Positions 34,318 to 43,300 of a stretch of DNA of 64,000 nucleotides are shown here, in pieces; position 1 is the stretch's first letter, and each line of letters starts with the position of its first letter. Origin of the DNA: Nectonema munidae (Eukaryota > Nematomorpha > Nectonematoida > Nectonematidae); the NCBI GenBank assembly GCA_030549495.1, contig JAUIRK010000938.1, positions 379,001 through 443,000 of the forward strand, written 5' to 3'. A program made the position numbers and the translations under genes. The notes under the pieces were generated by a model. The model was not told the origin of the DNA and searched no databases. It saw only the letters and a program-made list of their open reading frames with translations.

Positions 34318-37300
34318 ACTGGGGTGAACAAAGCGGTCCAAAAAAGATCAAATTTCAAATCTAAAATTCATGCTAAAACACTGAGATACACTTCTTTTTA
34401 TATCTTGTCATTCATTCGTTTTCCTTTTTGCGCAGAGATACCGTCTTTCTATTTGGGCCGTCGCATTTTTCCAGATTTAAAGGCTGTGCACTGTCCACAT
34501 TTTCAGCGTATGAAACTCTCTTCGCAAATATCAAAATCGATGAAAAAAGTAAGTTGGTTTTCTTTCTTACTAAAGTTTTGGTTTTCATTATGGAATTGTG
34601 TTGTTGTGTTTATCCTTGGAAACAGACAGGCACCAGCTTCTCGTTTGTTTCAAACTTTGAGTAAAAAAATGCTCAGTGCTTGATTCGAATCGGGAACTTT
34701 TATGGTATAAAATCGCAGCAAATGGATAAATTAACTGGAAATATGTAAAAAAAAGTTTTTTTTTATAAAAAATGAATATGTATGACTTTTTCCAAAATAA
34801 ACCCATACCTTCTTAAAGTTTTTATGAATCCTTAATCTTTTTGAAACAAATTTAAAAAAAGAAAGAAGTTTTTAACTGTTTAAAATTAAAACTATTTTTT
34901 TACTTTCTGTTAATTGATCATGAGTACAAAAAAAAGAAATAAGCAGAAATCTAAAATAAAATTTATATATATATATATATATATCAGGTGGGAAGGATTT
35001 TTTTTGATTTAAATTATTAATTTGAAGTTTTAGCTTATATAAATAACTGATTGCTAAAGACTCAGGAGAGTTGAAATATTCCTATAAACTGTTTTAGGTT
35101 TGTGTTTTCAACTGTATTATTACAATCGTTTAATTAACACTGTATATATTTTATTTTCAATATGTGGGAATGTAGTCGCCATTTTCTTTGTCCAAATTTA
35201 AATTGTTTTTTTTGCTCTCAAGTCCTCCTGATATCAAAGCCGGACATCTAGATTCCAAACATTCATCATTTTTGGATTTCACTTGTCTTCCATGAAAAAA
35301 CAATATTATTTTTATTGATTAAAAGTTAATATCATCCACGGAAATGCTATTTTACTTTTGATAAAGAAAAGTATATGAGTGAAAAAGTTGAGTTGTTTGC
35401 TTATTGATTCATTTTTGATTTGTGTTATTTTGATCTCCTTTATTTTATGTTACAAAATGTCTTAAAAATTCAAATGATGATAATAATTGATCTTGCGCAT
35501 TCTTATCCTATAAGTTCTGTCGTAAATGCTGATGAATTGGAACGCAAAGCTATTGATTTAACCATTTCAAAAGATATTTTTGTATTGAAGGAGCGTTTGT
35601 ATGAAGTTAAAATGTTAAATAGTATTGTTGATTAGTCAGTATTCGACTTCCGACTTTTTCCGAGTGCCGGGAAAACGTAAAGAAATAGAAAAGGCAAACC
35701 TTTTCATTGTTACTACTTTGGCAGAGAGTATCCGGTTGTGATGAAAGCAGTCTGACTAGTCCTTTTTAATATATCATACGATCAGCTAGCAAAATGATTA
35801 CTTCCTACTGAAAAAGGAACGAATCAAAATCCTTTAATGTTTAAATGATTTTGAAACTGGGATTTCTGTTGAATTTCTACTGCAAGAGCTAAAAACTAGT
35901 GCCAAAGTTTGTCAATTTTTTCTTTTCTGTTTTTTTTTAAATTATTCAATATTTTGTAATGAAGACTAATTAGGAAAATGAGGTAAGCTCGAATTTTTAT
36001 TCAAATTCAGAAATTCAGATGTTTAATTCTGAATATTAAAATTTTATATAAAATTGGTATAGGAGTGCGGAGTTATCTGGATATCTTAGTGACTCCAACT
36101 CCAGAGTCAAGATTTATTTAATGATTCCGATGCCGGAATTTTTTTTAAATATATTTTGCTTCCAAATTAAAAGGCATATCCAATTTGTGTATCCCTACAA
36201 TTAAAAGTGGTTTTATCTATTTGGTAGATTAAATCATTTTTTTAAACACCAAAGCTCCGAACTAAGGGTCTATAATGAGATAAAATTAAAAATATACTAT
36301 CTTCATTAAAAAAATGGAGCTGATAAAGTATCAAAACTACTTTTACTATGATTAGCGGTAATTAAATCTATGGAAGTAATTCATTAATTAACAAGAAGTT
36401 AAAAAAAACTTACTTTTTTTTAAAAAAAAAAGGATGTAGATAAAATTGGAAGACTGATCGAAATATTCTGGCAGCTATAGAGATACAAGCTTTCGTTTTA
36501 ATTGTTTACGTTTTTGTGCACACAAGTAAAACATTTTGCCAACGACTGACATAGAAGAGAAGATCGTTGAAAAAAGATGCAATACAAGAAAAAATTATTT
36601 TGCAACTTTATAATTCGTTCCCAATCTTTTTAATCCCGCCCACCATTTCATTATATTTTAGGTTTTCCCGTACCACTATTTTTAAAATAGAAAATTTCAA
36701 TTAGAATTTACACCATAAAAAGATTATAAATACTTTATAATGATAAAACTGGAATTCTTTTTATCACAAGACAAATTACGCAGTAGCCATAAAAAATATA
36801 AAAAGTTAACTAATTTTTTTGCGTTACACTTCACTTGCTTCTTCTCAATTAACTTTGCAATACGTGGCAAAATTTTGCTTACTGAACAACGAAAATCATC
36901 TGGATTTGATAGACCGTTTCTTGCTTTTGATTTGATTTTAATAAAAGAGAAGAAAAGCCTTGCTTGCATTCCCAGGTTGTTGGAAAAACAAGGAAGTATG
37001 GTATTGCATTTTTGGATAGATTTTTGAACTTTTCTTTTGATCCCTCGTCACATTGCAAGTCTATCAGTTCTTCTTTCTCTCCGGTTTCAACAGGAAGTTC
37101 ACTGGAATCAGTTATAAAAGGATTTTTTTATAATTCTTTGCTCGTGAGTTAAACTCAGCGTTAAAGTATTACTTTATTTCTGTTTTCAATGAGGAAAGAT
37201 GATCTAAAATTTGTTGAAAATGTTCATTCCGAATTTTTCTCCAAATGAATAAAGATTTTTGAACATTGCAAACTAAATATTGCTCAATTTTAAGAATTAA

Positions 37301-40300
37301 AGAATTCAATTTCATAGAAAATTCAAAAATGTTTTTTTCTGAGCGTTGAAACACAAACAAAGTGAATGATGAAACTGTCCATCTCAAGTACACTAGCAAA
37401 CTCATGTGGTTTATTTCGAAAAAATTGCAGGCGTTCTTTTCTAAGGACGAAGAGACGCAAAGAGGTGTTACTTTGTGATAACCATCTCATTTCTCTACGA
37501 AATAATAAAGAAGTGTATTTAGATCCTAGTTCTTCACAAATAACCTTTAGCAGTCGGCCATTTAAAGCTGAAGACTTCACATAATTTACCATCTTCACAA
37601 TCATGTCTAAACTCTTTTTCATTTTAATCGGCAGTATTTTGCGCGCTAAAGCAAATCGGTGCAAAAAGCAGTGAACAGAAGTCACAGAAGGCGAAACTAA
37701 TTTCGCGCGAGCATGAAAATCTGATTTTATACCAAGCATTGTTGGTGCTCCATTTGTTGTGCAACCAACTAACTTCTCCCATTGAAGTTTTTTGATGTTG
37801 TTGTCAATTCTTCACAAAACAAAATTTCACTTTGAATTTCGTCATTTGTAACATAACGAACATATGCCAAAACTTCGTCAAGCTGAATCGAAAAGTCGTA
37901 TTTTGAATTATGAATTAAGGAGATAACCTGATGATCATTTATATCAGTTGACATTTCTATGATGCGCCTTCCTATGGTATTGTTTGATAGCGAAATGTTA
38001 TTTAATTTTGTCATAGCAACAAGAAGTGCAACTTCATAAGAGGCTTTTACAACTCCAAGAGATTGCTGATACTGATTTCCTGTTTTATCCAACCGTTGTT
38101 TTTTCGCAATTTCTCCAAGTCGTATGAAATGAGAAGAGTTCCGATTCTGAAGGTTGGGATGATTAGTCTGAAGAATTAATGTTTTTCAAAATTCTCATTT
38201 TATGCTGTGCACGGAAGGGATACTACTACATTATATTTTATTTTTAATGGATAAATACAAGCAAGCATATATCAATTTTTATCGTCCAAAAAATGAATAT
38301 ATTCTTTATATTGATATATTATATAGTTTTGGGACAATTCTAAGCACTTTTTGGTTTTAAGCAAAAACACTACGCGTACCACTTTACAAAGCTTCGCGTA
38401 CCACAGGTTGGGAACTCATGGTTAAGCCTATAAGTAATGCTGAAAAAAATGCTCTACACTTGTTAACAGTCGTTTGTATTTTAACGGTTATTTTTATTTT
38501 CAATTTTAGACATTTCTGCTTTGTGTTGCAAGCAAAGCGTTTGATCTATTTTCTGCAACATAATTTATAGAAATATTCTATTGGTTTGTATTTGTAGTTT
38601 AGTGTCTTTCTTGCATTGTCTTCAAAAAGTTTTTCAAATTTTTGTCTATAACCTTTTTATCTAAGAGACAAAAAATTGCATCTAAAACTCCTTCTTTTTC
38701 CTTTATAATCCTCTACAGTCCATTGGTTCCCAAACTCTGGGCCATAGCCCTCTTGGGCGGTCATAAACCAAAATTTAAGGGGCAATATACTGAGGCTATG
38801 CATAAATAAAACCTACGTTGTGCTTTAAGTGAAACAAAACCAAGAATCAAGAAGTTTGTGGATAATCTGCAGCATCACCCTTCACACTGAGTAGAATTGT
38901 CTCCCAACTAGAGAACTTAATTGTTACAATGTTTTCAAATTTGTAAGATTCAAAGATTAATAAATCACAAGCGTAGGATTAGTAAACTTTTTCCATCCAG
39001 TGCATTTTTGATGTTTCCTACTTTTTATTGCTTATTCTTGAAACACCTTTTAGCAAAATGCCCTTTTTAATTAATCTTATGATTTAATTGTTAGATACTA
39101 GTACACAGTCACGGTATTCACCGGCCATGATTTTTGTGGGGGCTATAGACAAGGATCATGTATGAAAAGTGGGTAACGATCAGAAAAAGTTTGGGAACCA
39201 CTGCTCTACACACTCAGAAGTCCATACTCTTTAATGTCTTAAATTCACGGATCAAAATAACACTAAGAAAATATTTTTATTCCTACATTGGTGAGTAAAG
39301 ACAGAGATAGAAAGAGATGCAAAAATCTGTCACAAGTGCTTGATTTATGTTTCCGCGATGTTTGGTGTTTTTTGAAATTAATCTCTGATACAAAACTTTT
39401 GTATCTGTTACGTTTGACATTAATAACAGATTGTAATAACACAATCTAAATCCTACGGTTTTCCTTAAAATAAATGCACCCCTTAGGAGTGCAAATGTAC
39501 TGGTCGTGGTACATGTACCTCAGGTTGGGAACCCCTGAGTTAGAAGTAGTCAAGGAGGAATTAGTTTTGTTCAATTTATTCTCACTCCTTCAAATTCTGA
39601 ATTGAGATGGGAAATATGCAGATGTGATCAAATTTGAGATAACTTGCATGAATCACGCTATAAATGAATGATATACTGGTTCACAGTGTGGGTTGTGCTT
39701 AATTTAATGGCTTGGTGTTATTTATGTGACGTAGCGCTTTTTCCCATCGTTTTTTTGTTTATGGTGCCGCGTAGGGAAAGTTATCTGTTCCCGAAAATTA
39801 AAGTCTTAAAAAACGCACCTCTTACAATTAATTTTTTGAACCGAGTTGTTTACAAATTGAAAATTCAATGTATACATATTTTTTTCCCAACTTATATATT
39901 TAGGATCATATTTTTAGTTAAGGGCGCATTTCTTACAATGGAGGCTCTAACTAGACTAGTGCAGGGGGTGAGACCCTTCCACCAATTATGTTAAAAAAGG
40001 CCGAGGTTGAGTGTGTTGGAAAATATGTGTGTTAAGAAGAGTTATAATGTAATTGCGAAGAAGATTTGAATTGGGAGTAGTTTATAGAAGTTTTTTTATA
40101 TTATACTTGCTTATGCTAAAGTTTATATCTGCCAAACTTTTCAAGTTTTCTTTATTAATCGAGAAGTTTTGGAAAAAAAGAGGAACTAAATTCCAAATTC
40201 TTTCCCGAAAAATCTAAATTTCTAAATCCTTGCATCATTTTTTGCAATAGTTTACGCGGAATTGGAGTCAAGTGGATCATTTTTAAAGTTTTCTCGCAAC

Positions 40301-43300
40301 GAAGATGAACAAGAGCACAGTCTCGAGATGCACTTACCCTTCATTGGCTACTGTTTCAGGAAGTAAGTTTTCTGACTTTGAAACCCGCCAAGAAAAATCT
40401 TGTTTACTCCCTCCCTTTCTAAACTAAAAGTGTTCCGTCTCAACCCAAAATAAATTTTGAACGAATTGCTCTCATTTTAATCCTATGGTTAGAAGCCGAC
40501 CTTATGAGAATATGCTACAGATTATGTTGGGTGGAAGTTTTTACTTTACACCTTTGAAACAACAAAAACAATTCATCTTTAGCGGAATAATAATAATAAT
40601 CTGTGTTGTGGAGTTGGGAAAATATTTTGAGATTCCGACCCCAACTCTGTTTATAATTTCAGGCTAATTTTAAAAGCAAATGCTTGATTATTGCGAGTAT
40701 TGCCATGACTTATTTTAACTTGTATTTTAGCAAAGAAAAAACTAAAATGATGAGCTATAGGATTCGTGTTCAATAGATGTTAGCTTAGTTCCAGAGAATC
40801 AATTATTTTTATTTACGATTTAATAATTAAAAACAAATTCTATTATAAATTTGATCTATCTAGATGTTATAAATTTTAGGCTATTAAAATTTACGAACTT
40901 TAAATTTCACACATATTCTCGCCGAAACGAAATTGCTACCGGTGTGTGAAATTTACAAAGAATCAAAAACTGTTATCTATTTTTAATGAAATGTTTAATG
41001 TGAAAAAGATCGTTCCCAAATGAGCACTTCTCCTACACCAAAGAGATGGGAAAAGTAGAGAAACTAGCGCATCGTTAATGCACTGTTTTTAGGCTTAAAC
41101 TAGGATTAATCGACAAACATGTGTTAAATATTGCAAGTACTCCCACACATTACATCTTTAATATTTTGTCTGTCGGATTAACAAACTTGACACGCGCATG
41201 CTTAAAAGAAAATAGTATGTTTTGAAGCATTGTTGGTGTCGGAAAAATATTGAAAAACTTGGTTACGGTCCATAGTGTGTTGGATAAATGATGTCTGATA
41301 TCAAAAATAGTTGTGCGTTTAAAGAACATTCCTCTCGTCATACTGGATTGGTATTTGAGCCCCGTCGACCGTCCCTTGGAAACAATAAGATGTAAAGAAG
41401 ATATACGAAGGTAAGGAATTCTTTTTCCAACTGAAAAATGAAATAACTCTGAAGTATCCATTTTTAAATGAGTTGAATAAGGTGTAGGCGTTTCCTCTCA
41501 GCCATCAACAACAACATACAAATCCTACTATACAATGTCCATAATAAGAGGGCGTCTAGAGAAAAATTGTTTTGCATTTTAGTAAAGCTACAGTGACGTT
41601 GGTTCCGGTGATTGTTGGCTCTCTTGGAGATGGTGGAGAGTGTTCTTACGCGGAAGTATTCTCAAAATACTTCCTCCTTCCTAACACGCTTTTCATATTC
41701 TCATCCGATTTCTGCCATTGGGGTAAGACAATTCATAAAAAATTTGCATTCTTTACAAAAAATCAATGTAAAATAAATAAAAATTAATTACATTACACGC
41801 ATATATATAAATGTATCGAAACGCAGGCTTCTCCAAAATATTTCTGAACCAAAAAGGATTTTGCATCTGAAAAAGTTTACGATTTCAGGTTTACTTATTT
41901 TTTTATTTTTTTTATTTCAAGCTTTTGACGAGTATCTTCTTTTTATGCAAGATGTATGAGACTGATAATCTTCACCTTATTGCTATTAATTGTTCTCTCG
42001 GTTGTTTGTGCCTGAAACCGGGGTGTAGAGTCGGGCTCGGAATTAAAGGCAGTCCAAATATTTGAAGAGATGCGAGTCGGAATATGATGAAACCGTGGAT
42101 AGCAATAGAAGTTGGAAAAAATGCTTGACTTTGACTACTAAAGCTGCAAACATGATAGCTTTCAAATTATTCATTTTTGATTCAGAATTTTTTTAATTTG
42201 TTTCTTTTAGTACTAGCATTAACTCTCTGTTTAAATATGCACAAAATGTAGATAAAAGGGGCATGACTGAAACATGACGACACACCAATTTACATGCCGA
42301 CAACTATTTGAAAGGATATAAAAACTTGTTTTAATGTCTAAAAAATTGGAAGTGCTTCTAGAGATCAAAATATTAAAAAAATATTGACTTTTCTCAGTTG
42401 AAAAGTTTAAAAAAAATCTAAAAACTGTTTTTTTCTTTTTTTTTTGGGGAGCGATTCTATAACATTTTTCTTCTGCTTTCGTCCAAATCAATCAATTAAA
42501 AATTCAATGATAAGAAATATTTTTTACAAGATGATAACATTTAAATTCAAGCAGCCCTTTAAACTTTAAAATCCATCAAAAAATGGGACGGAATTAAATG
42601 TAAAAAAAATCGCCGAGAAAAGTTTAAAAGTTTAGTTTTTTGAATATTTAAAAGTTTTGAAAAACAAAAAGTCAATATTTTTTTAATATTTTGATCTCTA
42701 GAAGCATTTCCAATTTTTTAGACATTAAAACAAGTTTTTACATCCTTTTAAATAGTTGTCGGCATGTTTTAGTCATGCCCAGATAAAAGAGATGGAGTCG
42801 TAATTTTGATTTTACATCCCCTATTTTAATTTGAAGCATATGTGAATTATCAAACTGTCAAAGCTGTTATAATTATAATTAGCAATTAAAAAAAAGAGAA
42901 CAAATGTTTTGCTTTTCCTACTCAAATTCATCAAAGCTAAAAAAAATGGTAGACTCCACCTTCGGCTACACTTATTTTTAATTTTCCGACTCCGCCTATC
43001 TGTAATTTTTGATACGACAACTATATGACTCCACCTGTATATACTTTTCTACTTGACTTTATAAATTTATGCTTATGCAACATCAACTTTTCTCTTTCAA
43101 ATATTTAAAAATTTTGAAAACTTGTGATGACATGTACCACATTTCAAGATCGTTTGTCAATGCTAATTTTAGATAGTCATTAAAAGATTTCCTCAATTTT
43201 AGACATTTCTGCTTTGTGTTTTGCAAGCAAAGCCTTTGATCTATTTTTCTTCGCCATAATTTATTGTATTTGTAGTTTGGTGTCTTTCTTGCATTGTCTT

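Noticed and set aside
34288-34683. Long plus-strand frame starting with a run of methionines
   Set aside because: The Met run is the (GAT)n tail of a LINE fragment; the rest covers MEMO1 exon 4 in a wrong frame.
36060-43030. Scattered 'gactccaactc'/'gagtcggag' patches (36.1, 40.6, 42.0, 42.95 kb)
   Set aside because: Too short and diverged to align as one repeat by eye.
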